64,000 nt of DNA from Geomobilibacter sp964432205. GTDB lineage: Bacteria > Desulfobacterota > Desulfuromonadia > Geobacterales > DSM-12255. The stretch covers positions 1 through 64,000 of the forward strand of contig CAYSMK010000015.1 of assembly GCA_964432205.1 (NCBI GenBank), in the 5' to 3' direction. The translations under genes and the position numbers were made by a program. The first letter of the stretch is position 1. The number at the start of each line of letters is the position of its first letter. The notes beneath the pieces were generated by a model. It did no database searches. It saw only the letters and a list, made by a program, of their open reading frames with translations, and was not told the origin of the DNA. Below, in pieces: positions 41,538 through 50,993 of this stretch.

Positions 41538-42365
41538 ATGCGAGTGAACAGTGAGACTCTGCTGAAGGGCAAAAAAATAGGCTTCATCGGCGGCGGCAAC
41601 ATGGCGGAGGCGCTCATCCGGGGACTGCTTTCCGGCGGCGTAACGCCAAGCGACATCCTCGTTACCGAGCCGTTGCTCAAGAGGCGGGAGTACCTCGTTG
41701 ACCGTTATCATGTACAGGTGACGGGAGACAACCAGGACACGGCCAGCACCCCCATCGTCATTCTGGCCATCAAGCCCCAGGTGGCGGCACGGGTCCTGGT
41801 CAACCTGGCGGATCGGCTTTCAGACGAAACGCTCCTGGTTTCCATCATGGCAGGCACCCAGTGCGCAGCCATCGAAGCAACCTTCCCGAAACCGGTCCGT
41901 GTCGTGCGCGTCATGCCCAACACACCGGCCCTGGTCATGGCCGGTGCCACGGCCATCTGCCGCGGCAGTCATGCCACCGATGAGGATATTGACATTGTCG
42001 AAAAGATCTTTGCCCTCACCGGCAGCTGCAGTGTGGTCGACGAGAAGCTGATGAACGCCGTCACCGGACTCTCGGGCAGCGGCCCGGCCTATGTGATGAC
42101 CTTTGTGGAGGCACTTGCCGACGCCGGGGTGGAAAACGGGCTCCCCCGCGACGTTGCCTTGTCCCTGGCCATCCAGACCGTACTCGGCACGGCCCGTCTG
42201 CTCAAGGAAACCGGCGAGCACCCGGCAGTCCTGCGGGACCAGGTAACATCACCCGGCGGCACCACTATTGCCGGTCTGCGCGCTCTGGAGCAAGGAGCCT
42301 TCCGCGCCACGATCATGAATGCCGTAGAAGCGGCCACGGCACGGGCAAAGGAGTTGGGGAAGTAA
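41538..42365 (+). CDS. proC: Pyrroline-5-carboxylate reductase
   Basis: Last step of proline synthesis, reducing P5C with NAD(P)H. The 275-residue protein has the nucleotide motif IGFIGGGNMAEALIRGLL, MPNTPALV, GLSGSGPAYVM and the C-terminal QVTSPGGTTIAGLRALEQGAFRATI signature. ATG 41538 is used; a closer in-frame start is not obvious. The gene ends two bases before the assembly gap, whose right edge begins with a heptamer tract, so the downstream sequence is not fully known. Confidence 0.96.
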   Translation: MRVNSETLLKGKKIGFIGGGNMAEALIRGLLSGGVTPSDILVTEPLLKRREYLVDRYHVQVTGDNQDTASTPIVILAIKPQVAARVLVNLADRLSDETLLVSIMAGTQCAAIEATFPKPVRVVRVMPNTPALVMAGATAICRGSHATDEDIDIVEKIFALTGSCSVVDEKLMNAVTGLSGSGPAYVMTFVEALADAGVENGLPRDVALSLAIQTVLGTARLLKETGEHPAVLRDQVTSPGGTTIAGLRALEQGAFRATIMNAVEAATARAKELGK

Positions 42366-42366
42366 C

Positions 42367-42466
42367 NNNNNNNNNNNNNNNNNNNNNNNNNNNNNNNNNN
42401 NNNNNNNNNNNNNNNNNNNNNNNNNNNNNNNNNNNNNNNNNNNNNNNNNNNNNNNNNNNNNNNNNN
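42367..42466. other. Assembly gap (100 N)
   Basis: A run of exactly 100 N, a conventional placeholder, beginning two bases after proC. The true length is unknown. The right side opens directly into a GAGGAAC tandem tract, which probably caused the break. Confidence 0.95.
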
Positions 42467-42580
42467 GAGGAACGAGGAACGAGGAACGAGGAACGAGGAA
42501 CGAGGAACGAGGAACGAGGAACGAGGAAAAACTCACAAAAGTACTTCGGCTGTGCAAGCCTTTTCTCGATCCTCGATCCT
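42467..42580. repeat. Heptanucleotide tandem tracts
   Basis: About nine copies of GAGGAAC (42467-42528) are followed, after a short spacer, by an interrupted CCTCGAT-type tract (42556-42605) that reads into the end of the YfhO-like gene. Similar tracts recur elsewhere in the window. Confidence 0.9.
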
Positions 42581-44992
42581 TTATCCTCGATCCTTTTTCC
42601 TCGATCCGCGCCTTTCCCTCACCAGCATTGCCGCAAACAGGGCGAACGATGCCAGGGTCAGCGATTTCCCCACCTTGAAAGGGAGGGGGTCGAAGACGAA
42701 CCGGACCTCGTGGCTGCCGGGCGGCAGATACACCCCCCGCAGGATATAGTTCACCCGCTGGATATCGACCGGTTTGCCGTCCACGGTTGCCTTCCACCCG
42801 CGATAGTACTTCTCCCCCAGCACCAGCAGGGCATTGGCAGCGTTGCTGGCCGACAGCTCGATCTGTTCCCCCTCGTACCGTTTGAGCTGCACATTCCCCA
42901 CTCCTGCAGGTGCGGAGTCCGGCGAAGCCAGCGGCAACGGCGGCGGGCTCTCCACCACCGCCAACCGCCGCGGGTCGAACTGCGGACTCTGCATGATGCC
43001 CAGGGCCTGCCGGGGTTGGGCAACGTGCAACACCGAAGGGACCAGCCACGCCTTGGGCATGACCGCCCGGTTCTCCAGCACCAGTTCGCTGCCGTCCGGC
43101 GACTGGAAGACCGGCACGTACTTGTCGCCGAGCTGTGCCCGTTCCTGTGCGTACTGGGCCGTCGGGCAGATGAGATAACGGATGTTGATCAGGTCCGGCA
43201 GTGCCGACGTCAGGCTGAATGCATCCAGGTAATCCTGCCAGCGCTGCTGCTGGACCGGCATCGGAATGAACATGACCGGTATCTTGTTGGAAGAGTAGGG
43301 ACCGGGACCGCCGCCGAGCGGCAGAACCCGATACTCCTTTGGCTGACGCTTGAGATATTCGATGGCCGGGGTGGTGAAATCCTTTTTCGTTTCCTTGGGG
43401 ACATCCACGAGGAACATGAACTTGGCATTGACCCGCCCGACATCCAGCACGAACAGAACAACGAGCGCATAACCGGCCAGTCGAACGACAGTGCGGCCGA
43501 AACCGGCGGCAATGACCGCGGCGTAGCCGGCGGCAAAGGCCGCCGCAATGGCGGTTTCCGTCATCAGGTTGTTCCAGCGCTGCATGATCAGCTGCGGTCC
43601 CTCCTCGTAGCGGGTGGGCTGGGCGAGATACTCCACAAACCGGCGGATGAAGAACTCCTTCCCGAAGTATTCAACACCCAGAAGCGCCAACAGGACCACG
43701 GGCAGGGAACATATCCCGTACAGATACCGGCGGAATGCCGGGCTCTTTCGGCAGTCATCGTCACGCAGGAGATCCAGTCCACGGGCCGCCAAAGCGGCAA
43801 CGCCGATCAGGGGGATGAAGAGCATCATCTTGGGGACGCGGAACCGGTCGACGCCGGGAAAGTGGTCGAACAGGAAGTTGTAAAACGGGGTGTACTTGCC
43901 CATGGAAAAGAGCAGGCCGCCCACAATGGCCCCGACCGCCAGCCAGGTGTAGCGGTCGCGACGGAAGATCAGCGGGAGCGGCACGAGGAGCCAGGGGAGC
44001 AGGCCGAAATAGCTGGTGGTCTGCGTGAAGACCATCCTTCCCCAGTAGTAGGTGCCGATGTTCGACGGATTTTCCCCTGCCTCCTGTCGCGAAAAGCCGA
44101 AGAATCCGGGGATGACCAATCCGGCCAGCTCTTCCGGCGGCATCGACCACGACATCGCCTCATCCCGGTTCAGCCCCCCCTTCCCCTGGTTGGCGCCGCT
44201 CATGGCCCCGCGATTGGTCTCCTTCGACCAGTTGGCCAGTGGGAGGAGGTCAATGGCCACGGTGGAGAGGAAAAAACCGAGAACTATCAGGTTGAGCCCG
44301 ACCAGCCGAGCCGCTCCGGCCTTTTGTTTTTCCGCCACCAGTACGCCGATGGAACGGCAGACGCCGTAGGCGCCGATGCAGAGACAGGTGTAGTAGGCGA
44401 TCTGCCAGTGGGTATAGAAAAACTGCAGGGCCAGCACGAGGCCGGTCGCCATGAACCAGATCGGCCGTCGGGACTGGAATCCCCGCTCGAACAGGTAGAA
44501 TGCCCAAGGGGCCACGCTGATGGTGGCAATCTTGAGGACATGGCCGGCATTGATGAGCGAGGCCATCTCCGGCGCCAGCGCGAAGACGAGTCCGCCGAGC
44601 AGTGATGCCAGCAGGCTCGCCCCGATGGCGCGGCAGAGCATGAAGACCCCTGCGCCGCCGGCGAAGAAGTGCAGGACGATGAACCAGCCGACGCTGGCCG
44701 GCGGCTTGACGAGATAGTAGAGCAGTCCCTGCCAGAAAAGGAACTGATTGCCGAGGCCGCCCCCTTCGAGGGTGTTGCCGCTGTTGTTGTAGATGTCCCA
44801 ATCGGCCTTCAGCTTTAAGGTGAAGATATCGGCCAGAGATTGATTAGACAGGCGGATAACCGCCCAGTAGTACTCGTTGATGATGTCCGGAGCCCGGATG
44901 ATCTTGTCCGTAAAGAGTATTCTGCCGTAGCAGAGTATGCACAGGCCCAGCAGGAGCCCCAGCAGAATAAGATTCTTTCTTCGATCAGTCAT
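42581..44992 (-). CDS. YfhO-like large membrane protein
   Basis: An 803-residue integral membrane protein with about a dozen hydrophobic helices and a C-terminal extracytoplasmic domain (about 600-780), matching the YfhO family. YfhO proteins are GT-C-like and have been linked to glycosylation of lipoteichoic acid in Bacillus; in other bacteria the substrate is unknown. An N-terminal acidic motif region (KIIRAPDIINEYYW) may belong to the GT-C active site. The last residues (RGSRKKDRG) are encoded by a heptamer tract. It is coupled by ATGA to the preceding glycosyltransferase and closes this arm of the polysaccharide cluster. Confidence 0.8.
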   Translation of the reverse strand: MTDRRKNLILLGLLLGLCILCYGRILFTDKIIRAPDIINEYYWAVIRLSNQSLADIFTLKLKADWDIYNNSGNTLEGGGLGNQFLFWQGLLYYLVKPPASVGWFIVLHFFAGGAGVFMLCRAIGASLLASLLGGLVFALAPEMASLINAGHVLKIATISVAPWAFYLFERGFQSRRPIWFMATGLVLALQFFYTHWQIAYYTCLCIGAYGVCRSIGVLVAEKQKAGAARLVGLNLIVLGFFLSTVAIDLLPLANWSKETNRGAMSGANQGKGGLNRDEAMSWSMPPEELAGLVIPGFFGFSRQEAGENPSNIGTYYWGRMVFTQTTSYFGLLPWLLVPLPLIFRRDRYTWLAVGAIVGGLLFSMGKYTPFYNFLFDHFPGVDRFRVPKMMLFIPLIGVAALAARGLDLLRDDDCRKSPAFRRYLYGICSLPVVLLALLGVEYFGKEFFIRRFVEYLAQPTRYEEGPQLIMQRWNNLMTETAIAAAFAAGYAAVIAAGFGRTVVRLAGYALVVLFVLDVGRVNAKFMFLVDVPKETKKDFTTPAIEYLKRQPKEYRVLPLGGGPGPYSSNKIPVMFIPMPVQQQRWQDYLDAFSLTSALPDLINIRYLICPTAQYAQERAQLGDKYVPVFQSPDGSELVLENRAVMPKAWLVPSVLHVAQPRQALGIMQSPQFDPRRLAVVESPPPLPLASPDSAPAGVGNVQLKRYEGEQIELSASNAANALLVLGEKYYRGWKATVDGKPVDIQRVNYILRGVYLPPGSHEVRFVFDPLPFKVGKSLTLASFALFAAMLVRERRGSRKKDRG

Positions 44993-46104
44993 CGCTTACC
45001 TCGCACGAGTGTATAAACCGCCAGAGTCTCACGGGCCGCCGTTTCCCAGGAGAAAAGAGCTGCCCGCTTCCTGCCCGCCTCCCGGAGCCCTGCAGCCAGG
45101 ACCGGGTCGGAAAGGATCCGCTTCATAGCTGCCGCTATCGCGGCAACATCGGTCGGGGGGACCGTGATGCCCGCTTCGCCGACCACCTCGGGGATGGCCG
45201 TCGTGTCGGAAGTGATCACCGGCACCCCGCAGGCCATTGCCTCCAGGGGAGGACGGCCGAACCCCTCCAGCAGGGAGACGTACGCAAACAGCGCCGCACC
45301 GTCATAGATGAACGGCAGCTCTTCGTCCGGCACGAACCCGGTGAAGACGACATCCCCAGAAAGGCCGAGTTCGGAGATACGGGCAAAGAGCCGCTCGTAC
45401 AGCCATCCCTTGCGACCGACAATCACCAGTTTTGGCAGCTCCGGCTGTTCCCGCCTGAGCAGATCGTACGCCTCGATCAGGGAAAGCAGGTTCTTCCGTG
45501 GCTGGATAGTCCCCACGTAGAGGATGTACCCTTCGGAAAGGCCGTATTTCCCCCGCAACGCCCTGCCCTGCGCAGCGTCGCGTGGCAGCAGCATCGCCGG
45601 GTCGAAACTCTGCATAATGACGCCGATCCGCTCCTCGGGCACACCGTATGCGGCCATGATCTCTTCCTTGGCCCACTGGGAGATGGTGATGACGAAGTCG
45701 CTCTTCCGGGCGGCCCAAGGGATGTGGAGCCGCCAGTAGAGATGGGCCGCCCGCTTTTCCAACTCCGGATGCTTGACCGGGATCAGGTCGTGCAGGGTCA
45801 CTACTACCGGACAGGGAGAGCAAAAAGGGATGGCGCTCTTGGGGCAGTGCAGCAGGTCGATCCGCTCCCGCCGGCAGGCGCTCGGCAGCAGCACATGCTC
45901 CCGCCGGAGCCGAGCCAGCGGATTTTTCCCCGGCAGCACGATCTCCCTGGCCTGCGGGTAGCGCCCGAGATGTGCGGAATCGTTGTAGAAGATCACGTAC
46001 TCGTTCTCCCGGTCGATCCGCAGGAGGGCGTCAATCAGCCCGAGGACATAGGTGCGCGGGCCACCCTGGGTGGAGATGGTGGAGGCATCAATGGCAATCC
46101 GCAC
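44989..46104 (-). CDS. GT4-family glycosyltransferase
   Basis: A 371-residue GT-B retaining glycosyltransferase. The N-terminal domain opens with IDASTISTQGGPRTYVLGL; the nucleotide-sugar domain has YVGTIQPRKNLLSLIEAY and the EX7E-type motif LLEGFGRPPLEAMACGVPVI. Start GTG 46104 lies 3 bp after the stop of the GT2 gene, and its own stop overlaps the YfhO-like start. The sugar donor is not predictable; several family members transfer mannose or rhamnose in surface polysaccharides. Confidence 0.9.
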   Translation of the reverse strand: MRIAIDASTISTQGGPRTYVLGLIDALLRIDRENEYVIFYNDSAHLGRYPQAREIVLPGKNPLARLRREHVLLPSACRRERIDLLHCPKSAIPFCSPCPVVVTLHDLIPVKHPELEKRAAHLYWRLHIPWAARKSDFVITISQWAKEEIMAAYGVPEERIGVIMQSFDPAMLLPRDAAQGRALRGKYGLSEGYILYVGTIQPRKNLLSLIEAYDLLRREQPELPKLVIVGRKGWLYERLFARISELGLSGDVVFTGFVPDEELPFIYDGAALFAYVSLLEGFGRPPLEAMACGVPVITSDTTAIPEVVGEAGITVPPTDVAAIAAAMKRILSDPVLAAGLREAGRKRAALFSWETAARETLAVYTLVRGKR

Positions 46105-46107
46105 GGG

Positions 46108-46908
46108 TCAGCTCTCTCCCTGGTGTTTTTTGAATTTCGGATGAATCGTCATTACTCCGTGCAGTCCCAGCTTGCGCAGCAGGTTCTTGGTGATGTTCAT
46201 CCCCGCCTTGACCATAAACCAGCCGGCAGCCCGCCAGCAGGGATAGCCGGCGGCAACGGTGACGGCAAAGACCTCTTGCCGCGCCGCCAGAAACCGCTCG
46301 TCGCTGGCCCCGCCATAGCGCATGTTCGCCAGCACCCGATCCAGGTAGCAGAAGCGGCAGCCGGCCCGGTACAGGCGCAGGACAAGCTCGTAATCCATGG
46401 CCACCTTGAGCCGCGTATCGAACAGGCCAACCCGCTCATAGACGGTGCGGCGGACAAAGGTGGCGGGATGATTCACCGGCATGTCGTGCCAGATACGGTC
46501 GTCAACCGGCGCCGGCCGCAGCAGGAACAGCGGGGTCGTCCCCTGGAAACGGAGCATGTCGCCATGTACCACATCGCAGGCGGGATTCGCGGCAAAGGCG
46601 GAAGCCACTGCACCGAGCGCCCCGGCGGCATAGGTGTCGTCGGAGTTGAGGATGCCGACGACCTCCCCTTGGGCCATCAGTATCCCCTTGTTGAAGGCGT
46701 CCGATATGCCGTTGTCCGGTTCGGAGATCCAACGGATGCGGGGGTCCGTTGCAGCATACTCCCTGATTATATCCAGAGTGCCGTCCGTGGAGCCGCCGTC
46801 CACAATGACGTACTCAAAGTCGTCGAATTCCTGGGAGAGAACGCTGTCAATGGCTTCGACCAGGTATTCCCGGCTGTTGAAGGTGATGGTTATGATGGAG
46901 AAGGTCAC
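46108..46908 (-). CDS. GT2-family glycosyltransferase
   Basis: A 266-residue GT-A inverting glycosyltransferase. Start MTFSIITITFNSREYLVEAI, then YVIVDGGSTDGT, GISDAFNKGILMAQGEVVGILNSDDTY (nucleotide and DxD-like region) and a C-terminal helix of membrane-associated type. Such proteins are often WcaA/colanic-acid-like. GTG 46908 overlaps the preceding stop as GTGA, so the four glycosyltransferase and gmd genes form one coupled run. Donor sugar unknown. Confidence 0.9.
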   Translation of the reverse strand: MTFSIITITFNSREYLVEAIDSVLSQEFDDFEYVIVDGGSTDGTLDIIREYAATDPRIRWISEPDNGISDAFNKGILMAQGEVVGILNSDDTYAAGALGAVASAFAANPACDVVHGDMLRFQGTTPLFLLRPAPVDDRIWHDMPVNHPATFVRRTVYERVGLFDTRLKVAMDYELVLRLYRAGCRFCYLDRVLANMRYGGASDERFLAARQEVFAVTVAAGYPCWRAAGWFMVKAGMNITKNLLRKLGLHGVMTIHPKFKKHQGES

Positions 46909-48062
46909 CGGCTATCACCCATCCGTTTGTACGCCTGAAGCGTCCGCCGCGCCGTTTCATCCCAGGTAAAAAGCTTGACCCGCTCAAGCCCCCTGGCCCG
47001 CATCTCCCGGAGGCGGACATCGTCGTTCCAGATCGCCCAAATCTTCCCGGCCATATCCTCGACAGAGCGGGGATCGAACAGAACCGCGGCATCACCTGCC
47101 ACCTCCGGCAGCGACGTGGCATCGGCGCAGACCACCGGGCAGCCGCAGGCCATCGCCTCCACCAATGGAATGCCGAACCCCTCGAACAGCGACGGGAAGA
47201 CCAGCAACCGGGCAAGATTATAGAGAAAGGGGAGCTCTTCAGCAGACAGATAGCCGAGCAGTCTCACCCGGTCCGTCATCCCGAGACGATCGATCTCCGC
47301 AAGAATCTCACCGTGGGACTGCATGGCAATGCCGGTCAGGAGGAGTTCGCCGTCGAAATGATGCCGTTCCACCAGAATTTTCATGGCCGCCAGGAGGGTT
47401 CTGTGATTCTTGTGCGGCCAGGTGGCTGCCGGATAGTAGAGAAACGGCCGGCTCAATCCATATCTTTTCTTAAAACAATCCAACTCGGCCTGATCATCCA
47501 GCGGCCGGTATTGGGGGCCGTAGCCGGTATGGATGACCTCTATCTTCTCTGCAGACACACCGTAACGCTCAACAAGACAGTCACGGGTAAACCCTGCACT
47601 GACGATGATCCGCTTCGCCTCTTTGGCCGAGGCCTGGTAACTGCGGCGCCGTCTCTGGATCTCCAAGCGGTCGAAAAACTCGGGAAAAAATTCATGCTGC
47701 ATGTCCCAAAAGGTCAGGAGCGACGGGATTCCCGTTCCGAGCGGGGTCAGGACGGTGAAAGGATGATGGATGAAATCAACCCCGAGGCCCCGCATCTCCC
47801 GGCCGAGAATGTCCACGTTGATGGTATTACGTAACAGCCCGCGAACAAACCACTTGTAGGAGGGTCGCGCGTAATTCACATGCCGAATCCGGAACCGTGC
47901 ACTCTCAAAGGAAAACTCGCCGGCGTAGCGCCTGTCGCAGAAGAGGGTGTACCGGTTCTCGGTATCGAGGTGCTGGAGATACCGGAGGAGGTTCCGGAAA
48001 TAGGTCTCCATGCCGCCGATCTTCCCCGGCACGAAGCTGATGGCATTGAGCCCGATATTCAT
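46905..48062 (-). CDS. GT4-family glycosyltransferase
   Basis: A 385-residue GT-B glycosyltransferase. It opens NIGLNAISFVPGKIGGMETYFRNLLRYL, has PAATWPHKNHRTLLAAM before the donor site, and LFEGFGIPLVEAMACGCPVVCADATSLPEV as the EX7E-type motif. The ATG at 48062 overlaps the gmd stop as ATGA. The preceding gmd gene makes GDP-4-keto-6-deoxymannose, so GDP-sugars such as GDP-mannose, -rhamnose or -fucose are reasonable donors; this is inference. Confidence 0.9.
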   Translation of the reverse strand: MNIGLNAISFVPGKIGGMETYFRNLLRYLQHLDTENRYTLFCDRRYAGEFSFESARFRIRHVNYARPSYKWFVRGLLRNTINVDILGREMRGLGVDFIHHPFTVLTPLGTGIPSLLTFWDMQHEFFPEFFDRLEIQRRRRSYQASAKEAKRIIVSAGFTRDCLVERYGVSAEKIEVIHTGYGPQYRPLDDQAELDCFKKRYGLSRPFLYYPAATWPHKNHRTLLAAMKILVERHHFDGELLLTGIAMQSHGEILAEIDRLGMTDRVRLLGYLSAEELPFLYNLARLLVFPSLFEGFGIPLVEAMACGCPVVCADATSLPEVAGDAAVLFDPRSVEDMAGKIWAIWNDDVRLREMRARGLERVKLFTWDETARRTLQAYKRMGDSR

Positions 48063-49051
48063 GCCGCCCCGCATCCCTGTTTATCCTGGTGAAGCGCCAG
48101 CTCACTGGCCACCATGGAGGTGATGATCTCCGCAAAGGTCAGCGTCCTCCGCCAACCGAGCCGCTCTATTATCTTCGAGGGATTCCCGCAGAGCTGCACC
48201 TTTTCCGTTGGGCGAAACAGCTGGGGATCAACACGGACATGGTCCTTATAGTCGAGTTCCAGAGAAGAAAAGACCCGTTCGACGAACTCCCGCACGCTAT
48301 GGGTCTCGCCGGTTGCCACCACGTAGTCGTCCGGCACGTCATTTTGCAGCATCAGCCACATGGCGTTCACGTAGTCGGGGGCAAATCCCCAGTCACGGCA
48401 GGCATCCAGGTTTCCCAGGGTGAGTGACTCCTGCCGACCGAGCTTGATCTTTACCGCCGACGAGACGATCTTCCGGGTCACGAATTCGTACCCCCTGCGT
48501 GGCGACTCGTGGTTGTAGAGTATGCCCGTACAGGCAAAGAGCCCGTACTGTTGTCGGTAATTTTTCACCAGATGGTGGCTCGCCACCTTGGAAATGCCGT
48601 AGATCGAACGCGGGTTGAAGGGGGTTGTTTCATCCTGGGGAGAGGAGGAGACGTTGCCGAACATCTCGCTCGTGCCGGCGAAATAGACGCGACAGGACGG
48701 TGCAAACTCCCGCATGGAGGCAAGGAGATAATGGGTGCTGTTGACATTGTTATTGAGGATGGAAATCTCGTCCTCGAAGGAGTAACTGACGAAACTGGAG
48801 GCTGCCAGATGGTAGCATTCGTCCGGCACGAGGTCCTTGACGATCTTTATCATGGAAAGGACGTTGTCGAGCGAGGCGACATGAAGATGAATCCGGTCGA
48901 GCAGGTGGGCAACATTTTTCAACTTGTGTTCGGTATCCTCGATGGCGACCCGGCGCACGATGCCGTGCACCTCGTACCCCTTCTCCAGCAGCAGTTCTGC
49001 CAGGTACGACCCGTCCTGTCCAGCTATGCCGGTGATGAGTGCTTTTTTCAT
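48059..49051 (-). CDS. gmd: GDP-mannose 4,6-dehydratase
   Basis: A 330-residue short-chain dehydrogenase/reductase that dehydrates GDP-mannose to GDP-4-keto-6-deoxy-D-mannose, precursor of GDP-fucose, -rhamnose and -perosamine. The Rossmann motif ITGIAGQDGSYLAELLLEKGYEV, the active-site AGTSEMFG, and YGISKVASHH (YxxxK) are all present; GILYNHESPRRGYEFVTRKI is highly typical of Gmd. No GDP-keto-deoxymannose reductase, epimerase or aminotransferase is seen in the window, so the final sugar is unknown. It overlaps the next gene by 4 bp. Confidence 0.94.
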   Translation of the reverse strand: MKKALITGIAGQDGSYLAELLLEKGYEVHGIVRRVAIEDTEHKLKNVAHLLDRIHLHVASLDNVLSMIKIVKDLVPDECYHLAASSFVSYSFEDEISILNNNVNSTHYLLASMREFAPSCRVYFAGTSEMFGNVSSSPQDETTPFNPRSIYGISKVASHHLVKNYRQQYGLFACTGILYNHESPRRGYEFVTRKIVSSAVKIKLGRQESLTLGNLDACRDWGFAPDYVNAMWLMLQNDVPDDYVVATGETHSVREFVERVFSSLELDYKDHVRVDPQLFRPTEKVQLCGNPSKIIERLGWRRTLTFAEIITSMVASELALHQDKQGCGAA

Positions 49052-49054
49052 GAA

Positions 49055-49672
49055 TCATTTCCCCCTGTCGAGAACAGATCCTGCGGCAGTAGCATAGTCC
49101 GCAGGAATGAGTGATTCCCGCCCGGCAAACGGTGCCAGGAAACGAGCGGCCTTGTAACGGGCAAGGCCGAAAAAGAGTGGTTGCAGGAGCCGTTTTTCCG
49201 TAAAGAGGTGCATGGAGGCGCCATTGGTATAGAAGTTAAGGCCAGCCCGTTTCGCCAGCGAAGCCAGCGCACGCCTGGTGTAGAAAGCTATATGCTGACC
49301 GTGTTCCAGACCGTAGTACCACCATTCACCGGGACGGGGTACCGGCTCCGGCAGGAGCTGGGTGGTAAAGAGGATATTCCTGGAAAAAGCCAGCATCCGC
49401 TCCAGCTCGCTCCAGGGGTCGGCCAGGTGCTCGAAGACCTCGAAGGCGGTCAAGAGCTCCACCGGTTCGCTTCCCGCCCGGGGAGCGACAAAGTCACGGG
49501 CAAAGAGGTTTTCACAGTATTTGTCGTACCACCTGAAGTCAAAGCCATTATCCCGCATGAGCCTGACAAACAGACCATAACCGCCGGCATAGTCGACAAA
49601 ACGACCGGCCCGGTCGAAAAATGCGGAGATTAGCACATTGCTGACCTTGGTTAACTGGATGTTTCTCTGCAC
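49055..49672 (-). CDS. Class I SAM methyltransferase (probably frameshifted at its start)
   Basis: A 205-residue piece of a SAM-dependent methyltransferase: RFVDYAGGYGLFVRLMRDNGFDF (motif I), TAFEVFEHLADPWSELERML and FTTQLLPEP. GTG 49672 is the first start in frame, but homologous-looking sequence continues upstream of it as ICTEEPYWLEEAYSAAITGSDVG with no start codon. One base earlier another frame begins at ATG 49763 (MYQLRF) after AAGG. A one-base shift would join the two, so either the gene is frameshifted or the sequence has an error. It lies 3 bp before gmd and belongs to the polysaccharide run; it may methylate a sugar. Confidence 0.7.
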   Translation of the reverse strand: MQRNIQLTKVSNVLISAFFDRAGRFVDYAGGYGLFVRLMRDNGFDFRWYDKYCENLFARDFVAPRAGSEPVELLTAFEVFEHLADPWSELERMLAFSRNILFTTQLLPEPVPRPGEWWYYGLEHGQHIAFYTRRALASLAKRAGLNFYTNGASMHLFTEKRLLQPLFFGLARYKAARFLAPFAGRESLIPADYATAAGSVLDRGK

Positions 49673-49835
49673 CAGCCCGACATCGCTGCCGGTGATGGCA
49701 GCAGAATAGGCCTCCTCAAGCCAGTAGGGTTCTTCTGTGCAGATGAAACCTCAACTGGTACATCTGCAGTAGCCAACCTTATACTTCTCTAATATTGTTG
49801 CCGAAGCAAAAAATTCGGTCGAAGAGGCACAGAGG

Positions 49836-50969
49836 CTACACTCCATTCAGGACCCCCTTCAGCGCTGCCTGTACTGATGCGGTAAAAGCTTCTCCGCTGT
49901 ACCGCGTCATGACAATGCTCCTCACCCTATCCGCCTCGTCCTTTATCCATTCGGGAGCCCTCCCCGCAAAATCGTTGAGGGTCACCTCGATCGACTCGAC
50001 GGAACAGTCCGGAAAATAGTAGACCTCGTCCTCCCCAAAACCGCACTCCCGACTGACTATCGGGATCAGGCCTGCCGACATGCCGGTCAGAACGCTGCTG
50101 GCGTTGGCCTCGGAACATGACGGAAGGACAACATAACTGCATACTGTCGCTATCTTTTGGAAATAAGCTCCTGCCACGTCGACAAAACCAATGGGCTTGA
50201 TATTGTCCGTGTGGAAAAGTTCGCTGTCGTATAGATGGCAGAAATCCTTTTCCGCCTTGAAACTGCTGCAGACATAGAGGATCAGGTTCTTGTTCCGGCT
50301 AAAGACCTCCAGAAGCAAATCGAGCCCCTTATGCACCTGGCCACCACTGGCCAGAAACAGAAAACTGGTAGGAGACCTCTCTCCCCTTGCCGGCATTGAC
50401 GTCAGAGGGATGCCGTTGTTTCTGATGTAGTAGAGCCGCTTGATGTTGAACCCCTGATAGGTCCGATAATTGTAAGCATTGCCGATAAAGAACATGGCAT
50501 CGAACGCGCCGAGGTCATCCCTGACAAACGGCTTGGCGTAACGTCGCTGCTCAAGCAATGCCCCCCGGCGTACCGCCAGATCGGCCAATCGCTGTGCTTC
50601 CGCTCGGTTGGAAAATTCCGGGTTCGAACCAGTGATATAGGCTATTCTGACGCAACCAGGAGCCATGTGTGCCTTATACACGTCATTTAAGCCCGGGTGG
50701 AGGTCTACTACCAGATCATAATTCTTCTTCAGCCTTGCGTTACGGTTATCAAAATTAATCACATCGACATTGTAGCCGAATCCTCCGATAATCCTGGCCA
50801 ATTCACGCACTTGCCACTGATTCTGATGGCCGTAATTCACCCGTTGCGTCAAAAATGGTGCAACTACATACAGAATGAGACAGTTTCTAGGGTAGAATGC
50901 ACCATTGACGTTCACTGCTATGCGGTTTTTAAAGATTTTTGCGATGATTTTTTGCACGATTTTCATCAT
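49836..50969 (-). CDS. Glycosyltransferase, GT4-like
   Basis: A 377-residue GT-B-type protein. The N-terminal half contains DVINFDNRNARLKKNYDLVVDLHPG and IAYITGSNPEFSNRAEAQR; the C-terminal half has FLFLASGGQVHKGLDLLLEVF and LPSCSEANASSVLTGMSAGLIPIVS, an EX7E-like donor region. GC and codon use are a little lower than the flanking genes. ATG 50969 (second of two adjacent ATG codons) is used; TTG 50993 directly after the upstream stop is also possible. The donor and acceptor are unknown. Confidence 0.8.
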   Translation of the reverse strand: MMKIVQKIIAKIFKNRIAVNVNGAFYPRNCLILYVVAPFLTQRVNYGHQNQWQVRELARIIGGFGYNVDVINFDNRNARLKKNYDLVVDLHPGLNDVYKAHMAPGCVRIAYITGSNPEFSNRAEAQRLADLAVRRGALLEQRRYAKPFVRDDLGAFDAMFFIGNAYNYRTYQGFNIKRLYYIRNNGIPLTSMPARGERSPTSFLFLASGGQVHKGLDLLLEVFSRNKNLILYVCSSFKAEKDFCHLYDSELFHTDNIKPIGFVDVAGAYFQKIATVCSYVVLPSCSEANASSVLTGMSAGLIPIVSRECGFGEDEVYYFPDCSVESIEVTLNDFAGRAPEWIKDEADRVRSIVMTRYSGEAFTASVQAALKGVLNGV

Positions 50970-50993
50970 GTCACGACGGTTCCCGGCAAACAA

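Noticed and set aside
42467..42605. CRISPR array
   Set aside because: The units are 7 bp without spacers and there are no cas genes; it is a simple tandem tract.
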